Positions 55,637-63,427 of a DNA stretch of 64,000 nt are shown piece by piece (positions within the stretch are counted from its first letter, which is position 1; every line of letters starts with the position of its first letter). The DNA is taken from NCBI GenBank assembly GCA_902613995.1, contig CACMJG010000005.1, forward strand, positions 77,542 to 141,541, written 5' to 3'. Made by a program: the position numbers and the translations under genes. The notes beneath the pieces are model-generated. The model saw nothing but the letters and a program-made list of their open reading frames with translations, was not told the origin of the DNA and ran no database searches. This DNA is from an uncultured Alphaproteobacteria bacterium (GTDB lineage Bacteria; Pseudomonadota; Alphaproteobacteria; Methylaequorales; Methylaequoraceae).

Positions 55637-55657
55637 TGGGCAGATATGCTTTGCCCA
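55637..55657. promoter_or_regulatory. Inverted repeat upstream of the proteorhodopsin promoter
   Basis: TGGGCA (55637-55642) and TGCCCA (55652-55657) form a perfect 6-bp inverted repeat with a 9-base centre, about 28 bp upstream of the candidate -35 box. This GC-rich pair stands out from its AT-rich surroundings and could be an operator or activator site. It could also be chance. Confidence 0.35.
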
Positions 55658-55759
55658 ATAACCTCCCCATATTGTAAATACTAGGATGACTAAAAAATTA
55701 GTTAATTCAAGAAAAAAAAAGCAAAAAATTCTTAAATTATTGATTTTATTACAAAAAAA

Positions 55760-56179
55760 TTATATAAAAAAGGATACCGTAGCTAAAATCGTTGCATTAA
55801 TTCTTAATTTCTTAAACCATTTATCTGATTTTTTTTTTATTAATATTAGGTCAATCGAAAGACTCAAAAAAAGAGACACAACAAGAATAAATGAACTATA
55901 ATTTTCATTCACTTTTAAAGCATGTGTTGAAACTAATAATAAAGGGATTATCGGGCTAAAGAAGAAGAAACCTTTAATATTTGCTTCAATTAACTTTTGC
56001 CATTGCATACCCGATAGGAAGCAAACAATTAGTGCAGCATACAGTGAAGAAATCATCTTAATTTCTGAAAATCTAGCCAAAATTTCATCGTTATCATAAT
56101 AATTAATCATAGGAGAAAGGTAGAATGGTAAAACACCAGCGTAAGTTACGAATACAATACTTTTTCGAGATTTATTCAT
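55760..56179 (-). CDS. DUF3429 family membrane protein
   Basis: A 139-residue protein with about four membrane helices. The opening VTYAGVLPFYLSP and the segment YAALIVCFLSGMQWQ match DUF3429, a small integral membrane family of unknown role found in proteobacteria. It lies upstream of proteorhodopsin on the same strand but 197 bp away, so it is probably a separate unit. An overlapping plus-strand frame here lacks any family support. Confidence 0.78.
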   Translation of the reverse strand: MNKSRKSIVFVTYAGVLPFYLSPMINYYDNDEILARFSEIKMISSLYAALIVCFLSGMQWQKLIEANIKGFFFFSPIIPLLLVSTHALKVNENYSSFILVVSLFLSLSIDLILIKKKSDKWFKKLRINATILATVSFFI

Positions 56180-56201
56180 AAAAAGATTTAGTAGGCGTTA
56201 A

Positions 56202-56245
56202 TTTAATGTTTATCAAACTTGCTAGATTCGATTAAATGTTTATCA
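56202..56245. repeat. Direct repeat upstream of the DUF3126 gene
   Basis: TTTAATGTTTATCA at 56202-56215 recurs as TTAAATGTTTATCA at 56232-56245, 13 of 14 bases identical, at a 30-bp period (close to three helix turns). It sits between the divergent DUF3429 and DUF3126 genes, a suitable position for a regulator site. No palindrome is seen within each copy. Confidence 0.45.
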
Positions 56246-56268
56246 TATACTTTTTGGAGTTTTGCGCA

Positions 56269-56484
56269 ATGACAGACCAAGAATTAGAAAAAATAAGAAA
56301 CTACTTAAATAAAATTTTTAATACCGATGATTTTATTGTAAAAAAAAGAAAATCGATAGAAGACTCGTGTGAAGTTTATCTTAAAGAAGAATTTCTCGGA
56401 TTGATCTATAAGGAAAACGAAGAAGGTGAAGAGGATTATCAATTTCACATGACTATATTAAAAGATGATTTAACAAAGCTGTAA
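56269..56484 (+). CDS. DUF3126 family protein
   Basis: A 71-residue protein from the ATG at 56269 (MTDQELEKIRNYLNKIF); a GGAG ribosome site lies about 11 bases upstream. The later part, SCEVYLKEEFLGLIYKENEEGEEDYQFHMTIL, matches the DUF3126 pattern of alphaproteobacteria (SAEVYxxEEFIGVxxxDxEDGxxSxxFxMAIL). No function is known. A longer frame from 56236 has no family support. It lies 5 bp before the next gene. Confidence 0.85.
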   Translation: MTDQELEKIRNYLNKIFNTDDFIVKKRKSIEDSCEVYLKEEFLGLIYKENEEGEEDYQFHMTILKDDLTKL

Positions 56485-56489
56485 GAAAA

Positions 56490-57215
56490 GTGTTTAAGTT
56501 TATTATTTTTATTGCTTTGATTTTTAAATTCCTAAATTTGAAAGCACATCATAAAATTTATAGTCCGCGCGTTGAAGAGGGAAGACAATCCTTAGAATGG
56601 AGGGGACATGTTAATTATGACGACAGATTAGAATTTAACAAATCTCATCATCATGTTTTTGAAACAGAATATTCTTGGACAGATTTTTGGCAATCAGAGT
56701 TGGAATTTCATGTTTCTGACAAAGCTGAAACACCATTAGACTGGGAAAAAACAGAGTTTCAAAATCAGGTTCAGGTTTTAGACTATAAAAACTTTGCTGG
56801 CGCTGTTTACTTTTCTTACAATTTTGTTTCTGAACAGGATGAACCAGATGAAATCGAATACAAGTATTTAAATGAATTTAACAATGAAAATGTAAGTTTC
56901 ATTTCAAATTTTATATTTGAGAAAGGGGTCGGAAAAGGAGCATCTGGTTCTACTTCTTTTGATTTAAGTAATCAATTAATGTTTAAAAAGTTCTACGAGA
57001 AAAATTTCGGTTTTGGTTTTTTAGGTTTTAGTAGCTTTGGTGAGATATCCAACTTTAATACATTCAGCCTTCAAAAGCATTTATATGGGGTTCAGATAGA
57101 GAGTGAAATTGACTTAGAAATTTTTGAATACGAAATATCACTAGCTTATCTCCATGGGTTAACTGACGCATCGACAAATCATATGTTTCTGTGGAATATG
57201 GAGTTAGAATTCTAA
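56490..57215 (+). CDS. Predicted outer-membrane beta-barrel protein
   Basis: A 241-residue protein with GTG start. Residues 1-19 are a signal peptide ending at LKAHH. The remainder alternates polar and hydrophobic residues with many aromatics, as in barrel strands (HVFETEYSWTDFWQSELEFHVS, FAGAVYFSYNFVSEQ, SLQKHLYGVQIESEIDLE), and ends in Phe (WNMELEF), the usual outer-membrane sorting signal. It has several His near the mature N-terminus (HHK, SHHHVF), which may bind metal. I do not know the family. It may be co-transcribed with the DUF3126 gene. Confidence 0.65.
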   Translation: MFKFIIFIALIFKFLNLKAHHKIYSPRVEEGRQSLEWRGHVNYDDRLEFNKSHHHVFETEYSWTDFWQSELEFHVSDKAETPLDWEKTEFQNQVQVLDYKNFAGAVYFSYNFVSEQDEPDEIEYKYLNEFNNENVSFISNFIFEKGVGKGASGSTSFDLSNQLMFKKFYEKNFGFGFLGFSSFGEISNFNTFSLQKHLYGVQIESEIDLEIFEYEISLAYLHGLTDASTNHMFLWNMELEF

Positions 57216-57216
57216 A

Positions 57217-58224
57217 TTAAAACCCTAATTCCCTTAATTTTTTCAAATAATTTTCTTCACTAATTAAACCACGTTCTCTCATGCTCTCTAGAGATTTAAG
57301 GGTAAGTTGACTTCCACTTGGCCTTTGATTCTGATTGTTTATGTATTGTTGGTTATAATTAGGATAAGGATATGGTGGGGGATATCTATTATAGTTAGGG
57401 ATTTGTTGTGAATTTATATCATAAGGAGCATTACGAGGAGCAGGGGGATAATAATTTCCATATTGTTGTTGATTTGGGCTTCTCATAGATTTTAACTCTT
57501 GTCTTAAGTTTTCGACTTCTGCTCTGAGACCTTTTACTTCAATATTTGATTGTAATGCTGTTGTTTGTTCTTGTTGACTAAGAAACCCTCTTGCCCTTAA
57601 GGCACTCTTCGAAAACACCAACCAGTCACGTCTATTTTTTGCTATAGACGGTCTAAAGACCCCAGAATTTGGAAGTGCACTCAATTTAAATTTGCTTTTG
57701 ACAGTTTGAAATCTTGAACCTGGCACATATGGGTTTGATTTAAGGTCAGGATTGATTCCTGCTGCAAGCATCGGATCGGTTTCTTGCATATTACCTTTTC
57801 TTAAAATTGAGCCAAAAACCAAATTTAAACCATAATCATTATAAAAAATTCTTCCGGATGTGACTCTGTTTGAGGATAAACCTTTTTGTTTGTACCAAGC
57901 TTCTATGGTAAAAACAACATCTTCATTAGGTTTTGCATCTATCAATGCTTCACTAATAGCTACAGAGTAATCGAGAACCTTTTCATTAGGAAATAATTGT
58001 TGGGGTTTACTCCCGAATCTTGTTATAATAAGCTTTAAAGCTCCTTCAATTCTGGAAGGATCGATCTTAACAGGATGAATGTTTTTAGCATTTTTATCCT
58101 CGATATCGAGTTGAACTCTTTGAAAACCATTTTTGTAATAAAATTTATTGTCCTCAAAAACATTAACGATGGAAGAGCAACCCAAAAGTGCAGTTGAAAG
58201 AAATAAAAATAATAAAAGTCGCAT
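57217..58224 (-). CDS. Lipoprotein with Pro/Tyr/Asn-rich linker and SHOCT-like C-terminus
   Basis: About 335 residues from the ATG at 58224, which gives a clean lipoprotein signal (MRLLLFLFLSTALLGC, lipobox Cys16). A globular part follows (about 20-205), then a short coiled coil (about 215-245), a linker rich in Pro, Tyr, Asn and Gln (about 250-305), and LKSLESMRERGLISEENYLKKLRELGF, a SHOCT-like motif. I do not recognise the globular part. A longer frame from 58284 runs through the porin terminator and lacks a lipobox start. It begins 40 bp after that terminator. Confidence 0.72.
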   Translation of the reverse strand: MRLLLFLFLSTALLGCSSIVNVFEDNKFYYKNGFQRVQLDIEDKNAKNIHPVKIDPSRIEGALKLIITRFGSKPQQLFPNEKVLDYSVAISEALIDAKPNEDVVFTIEAWYKQKGLSSNRVTSGRIFYNDYGLNLVFGSILRKGNMQETDPMLAAGINPDLKSNPYVPGSRFQTVKSKFKLSALPNSGVFRPSIAKNRRDWLVFSKSALRARGFLSQQEQTTALQSNIEVKGLRAEVENLRQELKSMRSPNQQQYGNYYPPAPRNAPYDINSQQIPNYNRYPPPYPYPNYNQQYINNQNQRPSGSQLTLKSLESMRERGLISEENYLKKLRELGF

Positions 58225-58263
58225 AAACAAAACAAAAAATATTAACTGAAGTTGTAGCTTAGC

Positions 58264-58295
58264 AAAAAAAAAAGGAGAGCTCAATGCTCTCCTTT
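58264..58295 (-). terminator. Intrinsic terminator after the porin gene
   Basis: On the minus strand AAAGGAGAGC (58295-58286) pairs with GCTCTCCTTT (58280-58271) around a 5-base loop, then T residues continue to 58264. It follows the porin stop by about 32 bp and precedes the lipoprotein start by 40 bp. Confidence 0.88.
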
Positions 58296-58326
58296 TCTTA
58301 ATTAAGCTATGTTAGGTTTAAACATT

Positions 58327-59625
58327 CTACCAGAAGAAGAATGCTCCAACACCACCGAAAGAGTCTTCTTGCTCGTCATCTGCAAGATACCAAGCTTTTT
58401 CAGTGTAACCACCTTCAGCAACTAATCTGAAGTTATCGGTAACATTATGCCAGATCATACCAGAATGCATGATGTGGTAATTCATTACACCAAGGTTGTT
58501 CATGTCATTACCTGTTCTTTTCAGATAATTACCACCATAAGAATAACCAACGTTAGTGCCTTGTCCAAAGTCATAAGTACCCTGGATGTAACCACCGTAA
58601 GATTTTCTTTCTTTACCGACATCATCTAATGCGTGTACAGTATCAGAAGCTCCTTGCGTACGCTGTCCTCTTATACCTAGTGCATTACCGTGGAAGCCTG
58701 CAGCAACTAAAGCAAATCCTTCGTAAGTAAACTTAGCACCAAAGCCAACGCCTGAAGAGTCAACATCACTGTCGTCGTCTGCACCGGCAGCCGCTGTACC
58801 TAGTACAGCTGAAGCTTGAGCTAGAGTTCTTTCAGTATTCTGATAAGTACCGTCAACCCAAACATTCATTCCGATACCAGTAGCTAAGAGACTACCATTC
58901 CAAGTAATTTGAGCTTCAACTCTTGGAGATGATTTATCTGTAGCACTGAATGCAGCAGTATCAGCTGTTACATCATCAGGATCGAATATAGCAACTTTTG
59001 CATTAAAACCATTTCCGAGGTCTGGAAGCGTCCAAGCAACTTGAGGTTTAAAGTCAGTGTATAAGTACCCTAGACCAATTCTACCAAGAGTAGTGTTTGA
59101 GTTTCCAGCAGATGCAGCTGCACCAACACCAAATAATAACATATCATTTAAAATCGCATTACTTTGGTGTATACCTAAACTACGTCCTACTAATACAGTA
59201 CCAAATGAACCAGAAATAGATCCACTCGTTTCACGAATGTTGATTTGCCCATTACCTAATGAGTTTTCTCCACCATTCATGTGAGTGTATAAACCTAGTC
59301 TTGCTGACATGTCTAATCCGTTTGCTGTTGGAGCTTTCAAAGTCATACCCCAAACGTTTGGTAATAAACCTGTGACAATACTTGTATCATCATTACCGCC
59401 CATTACACCAGCACCAGCAGGTGCATCTGGAGTGAAAGCATTTCCACCAGCAGTAGATGGTGCGTCACTTACACTGTTCTTCATGACAAAGGCGTTAGCT
59501 GCACCATCAAATGAAACTTCCCAACCTTCTTGACTCATCAATAAAATTTTTGAATCAACATTGGTGGAAGCCAAAGCCATGACGGCAGGAATTGCAGCAA
59601 TTACAATTTTTTTTGAAATTTTCAT
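58327..59625 (-). CDS. Major outer-membrane porin (Gram-negative porin type)
   Basis: A 432-residue protein with an N-terminal signal peptide (MKISKKIVIAAIPAVMALAS) and a barrel-like remainder containing GWEVSFDGAANAFVM, INIRETSGSISGSFGTVLVGRSLG, YGGYIQGTYDFGQGTNVGYSYGG and a C-terminal Phe-Trp (GGVGAFFFW). This suits the 16-strand trimeric porins that admit small solutes. Ala/Gly/Asp-rich loops, higher GC than its surroundings and a strong AAGGAAGG ribosome site suggest very high expression. A -10-like TATACT lies at 59666-59661. The single-gene unit is closed by a terminator. Confidence 0.85.
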   Translation of the reverse strand: MKISKKIVIAAIPAVMALASTNVDSKILLMSQEGWEVSFDGAANAFVMKNSVSDAPSTAGGNAFTPDAPAGAGVMGGNDDTSIVTGLLPNVWGMTLKAPTANGLDMSARLGLYTHMNGGENSLGNGQINIRETSGSISGSFGTVLVGRSLGIHQSNAILNDMLLFGVGAAASAGNSNTTLGRIGLGYLYTDFKPQVAWTLPDLGNGFNAKVAIFDPDDVTADTAAFSATDKSSPRVEAQITWNGSLLATGIGMNVWVDGTYQNTERTLAQASAVLGTAAAGADDDSDVDSSGVGFGAKFTYEGFALVAAGFHGNALGIRGQRTQGASDTVHALDDVGKERKSYGGYIQGTYDFGQGTNVGYSYGGNYLKRTGNDMNNLGVMNYHIMHSGMIWHNVTDNFRLVAEGGYTEKAWYLADDEQEDSFGGVGAFFFW

Positions 59626-59727
59626 ATATTTCCTTCCTTATTAGTTAATATAATCATAATAGTATAATACACCTAATATTTGCTTATTAAACTAATATGT
59701 TCGCAATTTTACATTTTTCTGAGTAAT

Positions 59728-59745
59728 TGTTGTAATATTACAACA
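59728..59745. promoter_or_regulatory. 18-bp perfect palindrome upstream of the porin gene
   Basis: TGTTGTAAT immediately followed by its exact reverse complement ATTACAACA forms an 18-bp palindrome with no spacer. It sits 102 bp upstream of the porin ATG, about 60 bp upstream of the likely -10, and 5 bp past the stop of the TonB-like gene. No T run follows on the minus strand, so a terminator is unlikely. It is a good candidate for a dimeric regulator binding site controlling the porin. Confidence 0.6.
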
Positions 59746-59750
59746 CTGGG

Positions 59751-60503
59751 TTATTTAAGAATGAAATTAACAGGTATTTTGATTTTTAAATTTCCTAGTT
59801 TGTCGAGTACCTCAGCAGGAGGTTTCGGAAATTTGAATGAATTTAGGATTTGTGTTGTAGCTTTATACAGTCTTTTCGGAGCTCTATCTTTAATTTCAAT
59901 ATTTATTAATTTCCCATCTTTGTTTAGTGTTAAGACCGAAACTATTGTTCCTTGTTCTCTTCTTTTGATTGATTGAATTGGATAAGATTTAGACGCCATT
60001 TTATTAATTTCATAAGATATAAAACTTAAATATTCAGTTAATAACTGGTTCTTGATAATTGATTTATTTTTATTAAAGGAAAATTGCTTTTGTGATTGTA
60101 TTTGTGGTTTTAATTCTGGAGTTTCATTTGAATTATTTAATTTTTTTACTTCTTCTTTCTGAATATTTTTTTTATTTGGTTCGATAACTTTTTCTATACT
60201 TTTTTTGGTTTCTTTTTTTTTTAACGACACAACATCTTTTTTTTTCTCAATCTCATTTTTCTTATTGTCTAAAATCTTATTTTGTTCAATAGGTTTGTCT
60301 TCAATTTTTTTTACAGTTTTTTCTTTAATTATTTCTGTTGGTTTAGGTGGTGCTGGTTGAACAAATGAAAATTCTCTAAATTCGCTTAGATTAACAACAT
60401 AAATTTCTTTATCATTAGTTTTTGATGTAAAAAAAAAAACAATTGTAAAGTGAAATAGCAAAGAAAACGCAATCGAAAAATATATAAATTTATTATTTAT
60501 CAT
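59751..60503 (-). CDS. tonB: TonB-like energy transducer
   Basis: A 250-residue protein with one N-terminal membrane helix (about 8-26), a periplasmic Lys/Glu/Pro-rich stretch (FVQPAPPKPTEIIKEK onward to about 150) and a C-terminal TonB domain, QGTIVSVLTLNKDGKLINIEIKDRAPKRLYKATTQILNSFKFPKPP. TonB carries energy from ExbB/ExbD to outer-membrane receptors. It is the last gene of a seven-gene minus-strand run and overlaps the ExbD paralogue by 11 bp. No TonB-dependent receptor lies in the window. Confidence 0.87.
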   Translation of the reverse strand: MINNKFIYFSIAFSLLFHFTIVFFFTSKTNDKEIYVVNLSEFREFSFVQPAPPKPTEIIKEKTVKKIEDKPIEQNKILDNKKNEIEKKKDVVSLKKKETKKSIEKVIEPNKKNIQKEEVKKLNNSNETPELKPQIQSQKQFSFNKNKSIIKNQLLTEYLSFISYEINKMASKSYPIQSIKRREQGTIVSVLTLNKDGKLINIEIKDRAPKRLYKATTQILNSFKFPKPPAEVLDKLGNLKIKIPVNFILK

Positions 60504-60903
60504 TTTCTTTTTCTATTACCTTTACAAACAATTTTTTTATGTCCTTTTCTTTGAATTCTTTGATTATTCTATTAAAGAAATGAATAGACGATTCTTTGTC
60601 TAAATCTAAAATATACTTTTTATTTTTGGATTGAATAAAATTTGATAATTCTTCAATGTTCACACTTTTATTTTCATACAAAATTTCATTGTTTTTATTG
60701 ATTGTAAATACAATACTTTGACTATCAATTTCTACTTCATTTGCAAATTCTGATTCTGGCCTATTAATATCACTAGAATCTTTTTTGCTAATCACGCCAG
60801 TTAACAAAAAGAAAATTAACAATAAAAATATCAAATTTATCATTGGTATAAGATTTACCATTTCTAGGGTTTTATTAGGTTTTTGAGATTTTTTAAGGTG
60901 CAT
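60493..60903 (-). CDS. ExbD-like protein with Asn in place of the proton-carrying Asp
   Basis: A 136-residue ExbD/TolR-family protein: short cytoplasmic tail, one transmembrane helix beginning VNLIPMINLIFLLLIFFLL, then a periplasmic domain (YILDLDKESSIHFFNRIIKEF). In the active paralogue directly upstream the same position reads IPLIDIIF, with Asp21; here it is Asn23, encoded by AAT. The Asp is essential in ExbD and TolR for proton use, so this copy is probably unable to conduct on its own and may form a mixed dimer. It overlaps both neighbours by 11 bp. Confidence 0.85.
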   Translation of the reverse strand: MHLKKSQKPNKTLEMVNLIPMINLIFLLLIFFLLTGVISKKDSSDINRPESEFANEVEIDSQSIVFTINKNNEILYENKSVNIEELSNFIQSKNKKYILDLDKESSIHFFNRIIKEFKEKDIKKLFVKVIEKENDK

Positions 60904-61294
60904 CGGCGAAATTCACACTACTAATTTTATTTTTTTTTATTAGATCCATGAGATTTAATAAAACCTGAATAGAGGATTTTTTATCGTTTAAAATCACAAT
61001 TTTGTCGAAATTTTGAGCATTCCAGTCCTCAAAATATTTATTTTCTAGATCTTTTAATTTAATGATTTTGTCTTCAAAAAAAATTTTATCTTTTTTGAGA
61101 TATAAAATCATAAGTTGATCTTTATTTTGCTGGTTTGAGATTTGTTTTTGATTATTTACGGAGAAACTTACTTCATTAATTCTTGTAAAGTTTGTAGCTA
61201 ACATAAAAAAAACTAGCATTAAAAAAATGATATCAATAAGAGGAATGATATTAATCTTTAACTTTTTTTTTTTTGAAATTTTATTCAAAGTCAT
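60893..61294 (-). CDS. exbD: ExbD-family proton-channel subunit
   Basis: A 133-residue protein: basic N-terminus, a transmembrane helix starting INIIPLIDIIFLMLVFFML with the essential Asp21, and a periplasmic domain ending LNLMDLIKKNKISSVNFADA. It partners ExbB to energise TonB. It overlaps exbB by 4 bp and the second ExbD gene by 11 bp, so equal synthesis of the two ExbD paralogues is likely. Confidence 0.9.
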   Translation of the reverse strand: MTLNKISKKKKLKINIIPLIDIIFLMLVFFMLATNFTRINEVSFSVNNQKQISNQQNKDQLMILYLKKDKIFFEDKIIKLKDLENKYFEDWNAQNFDKIVILNDKKSSIQVLLNLMDLIKKNKISSVNFADAP

Positions 61295-61905
61295 TTTAGT
61301 GTTGATAATTTTAAAATTAAAGTTTCAAAGTCATCCATAAGATCGTTGATTTTTTTTTCTAGGAAATAGTGACTTACCAGAGCTGGTATAGCTACTATCA
61401 GTCCCATCGCAGTCGTCAGTAAGGCTGTCCAAATACCACCTGCAAGAATTGCAGGATCAACCAAACTGCCCCCTAATTCAAGCTCATTAAATGAGTCGAT
61501 CATCCCTATAACAGTTCCAAGAAGTCCAACTAATGGACTTACTTGTGAAATAACTTCTAATGAAGGAAGGAAAGAATAAATTTGTTTAAATTCTTTATTT
61601 TTTAATGCGTCAATTTCCTTTTCAGTATCAATTTTTGTACTATTAGAAGAGATGAGGTCAACTAAACTTAAAATAATTCTTTGTTTTGATTTTGGGAGGG
61701 TGTCAATAAAACCTTCCCTAACATCGTTCATATTATTATTTTTGTCAGAAATTAGCAAATTGTAGAATTTAGAAAAATCGAGTTTTCTCAAAAAGTATAT
61801 TTCAATAATTTTTAGGTTTACAATTGCAATGGTAATTATCGACAAAGCAAATAATGATGTGAATATAATTCCACCTTTGTCTATATAAATAAAAAATAAT
61901 TCCAT
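61291..61905 (-). CDS. exbB: ExbB-family proton channel protein
   Basis: A 204-residue MotA/TolQ/ExbB protein with a first helix at about 12-32 and the paired channel helices LEVISQVSPLVGLLGTVIGMIDSFNEL and LAGGIWTALLTTAMGLIVAIPALVSHYFL. ExbB forms a pentamer round an ExbD dimer. It is in the same strand run as the ABC importer genes, 14 bp after the ATPase stop. Confidence 0.92.
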   Translation of the reverse strand: MELFFIYIDKGGIIFTSLFALSIITIAIVNLKIIEIYFLRKLDFSKFYNLLISDKNNNMNDVREGFIDTLPKSKQRIILSLVDLISSNSTKIDTEKEIDALKNKEFKQIYSFLPSLEVISQVSPLVGLLGTVIGMIDSFNELELGGSLVDPAILAGGIWTALLTTAMGLIVAIPALVSHYFLEKKINDLMDDFETLILKLSTLK

Positions 61906-61919
61906 TTAGTTTTCCTAAA

Positions 61920-62672
61920 TTAAACTAAACCTTGTAATAGAGAAGGGAATTTTTTTCTCAACTGATCATATTCTTTTTGAATTTCAGTGTTGTCAATTGA
62001 AAGTCCTTCTGTTTTAGATTTAATCTTATGATCGTAAACAACTGAAGCTGGTCTTTTGGAAAAAAAAATGATTCTGTCTCCTAGTAGAATTGCCTCTTTA
62101 AGATTATGCGTAATAAGTATGATTGTAATGGGGTTTTTTTTCCAATAATTTATTAGCACGGAATAGAGGTTTTCTGCTGTGGGTTGGTCTAATGACACAA
62201 AAGGCTCATCCATTAATAAAATTTGTGGTTTTTTAATCAATGCTCGAGCTAAAGATACTTTTCTTCTCATACCACCAGATATAGATTTTGGATAATAGTT
62301 CCTAAATTCGTGTAAATCAAAATCGGAAAGAAGGGATTCTATTCTTTCAATATATTCTTTGTTTTCTTCGCAAACTAATTCAATATTTTCTTTAACTGTT
62401 AACCATGGAAGAAGTCTTGAGGTTTGGAAGACATAACCATAATCTTCATTCGTCTTTAGATCAACTTGTTGTTTACTGAATTTCTGATCTTCGGCGTCTA
62501 TAAGACCACCTATTATGTTCATTAGAGTGGTTTTACCACATCCAGATGGACCTACAATACAAACAAATTCTTTAGACTTGATTTTAATATTTATATTCTT
62601 AAGAACATCGATGGATGTTTTATCGTGCGGGTTTATAAACGATTTTTTTCTTATGTTAATGTGAAAATCCAA
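61920..62672 (-). CDS. ABC transporter ATPase, NitT/TauT type
   Basis: A 250-residue ATPase. Walker A GPSGCGKTT is at residues 41-49, the signature is ISGGMRRKVSLARAL, Walker B is ILLMDEPFVSLD and the switch His is in ITHNLKEAILLGDRI. It most resembles SsuB/TauB/NrtD, which power uptake of sulfonates, nitrate, or thiamine precursors. The start is TTG at 62672 (MDFHINIRKK), 5 bases after a strong GGAGGT ribosome site; no upstream ATG fits better. The permease stop is 3 bp upstream. Confidence 0.88.
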   Translation of the reverse strand: MDFHINIRKKSFINPHDKTSIDVLKNINIKIKSKEFVCIVGPSGCGKTTLMNIIGGLIDAEDQKFSKQQVDLKTNEDYGYVFQTSRLLPWLTVKENIELVCEENKEYIERIESLLSDFDLHEFRNYYPKSISGGMRRKVSLARALIKKPQILLMDEPFVSLDQPTAENLYSVLINYWKKNPITIILITHNLKEAILLGDRIIFFSKRPASVVYDHKIKSKTEGLSIDNTEIQKEYDQLRKKFPSLLQGLV

Positions 62673-62675
62673 TTT

Positions 62676-63425
62676 TTACCTCCAAATGGATATTTTTTTT
62701 TCAAATGGCCTCACTAAAATAAATTCTACAAAAATTATTAGAAGAACAAACACTAGTGTATATGCCAAAATACCTGAAATATCAAAAAATTGAAAGAATC
62801 CAAATAATTTAAATCCTACACCATTGCTTCTGCCCAAGAGTTCTACCACGAGAACAATTTTCCAAATCAATGATAGACCTGATCTTGCAGATGATAACAA
62901 GTATGGATAAAGTTGAGGGAGTATTACTTTAAAAAAAAATTTATTTCCTGAAATTTTATAAAATTTGGCTACATCTACATAATCTTTTTCAATTGATCTC
63001 GCTCCTTCTCGCATTATGACAGCAACCATTGGTATTTTATTTAAAGATACTGCAACAATTGCTGCGACTTCATTTAAACCAAACCACACATAGCATAAAA
63101 TTATAATTACGAGCGCCGGTACATTTAATCCCATAATTAGCCAGTCATCTAAAAAATTATTTAATGATGAATTTCTTCCCATATAAACTCCAAAGAAAGT
63201 TCCAATAAACATAGCTATAATAAATGACAAAAATACCCTTTTAAGAGTTATCGCTGTATGATAAAAAATTTCGTTGTCTTCTGCTTCTAAAATTATCTTA
63301 TCGAAAACTTCGCTGGGTCCAGGTAAAAGGTCAACCTCAACGTAAAGACTGGAAATCTGCCATAAACTGAAGAAAATTAGAATAGAAGCAATTCTAATAA
63401 CTGCATTGGGGTTGTTTTTTTCCAT
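62676..63425 (-). CDS. ABC transporter permease, NitT/TauT type
   Basis: A 249-residue membrane protein with about six helices and the EAA-type cytoplasmic loop MREGARSIEKDYVDVAKFYKISGNKFFFKVILPQLYPYL, the contact for the ATPase. The N-terminal SSLYVEVDLLPGPSEVF is typical for SsuC/TauC-like permeases. It lies 2 bp downstream of the substrate-binding protein gene and 3 bp upstream of the ATPase gene. Confidence 0.92.
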   Translation of the reverse strand: MEKNNPNAVIRIASILIFFSLWQISSLYVEVDLLPGPSEVFDKIILEAEDNEIFYHTAITLKRVFLSFIIAMFIGTFFGVYMGRNSSLNNFLDDWLIMGLNVPALVIIILCYVWFGLNEVAAIVAVSLNKIPMVAVIMREGARSIEKDYVDVAKFYKISGNKFFFKVILPQLYPYLLSSARSGLSLIWKIVLVVELLGRSNGVGFKLFGFFQFFDISGILAYTLVFVLLIIFVEFILVRPFEKKISIWR

Positions 63426-63427
63426 TA

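Noticed and set aside
55686-55901. Plus-strand 71-codon frame upstream of proteorhodopsin
   Set aside because: It overlaps the well supported DUF3429 gene on the other strand and is Lys-rich low-complexity translation of AT-rich DNA.
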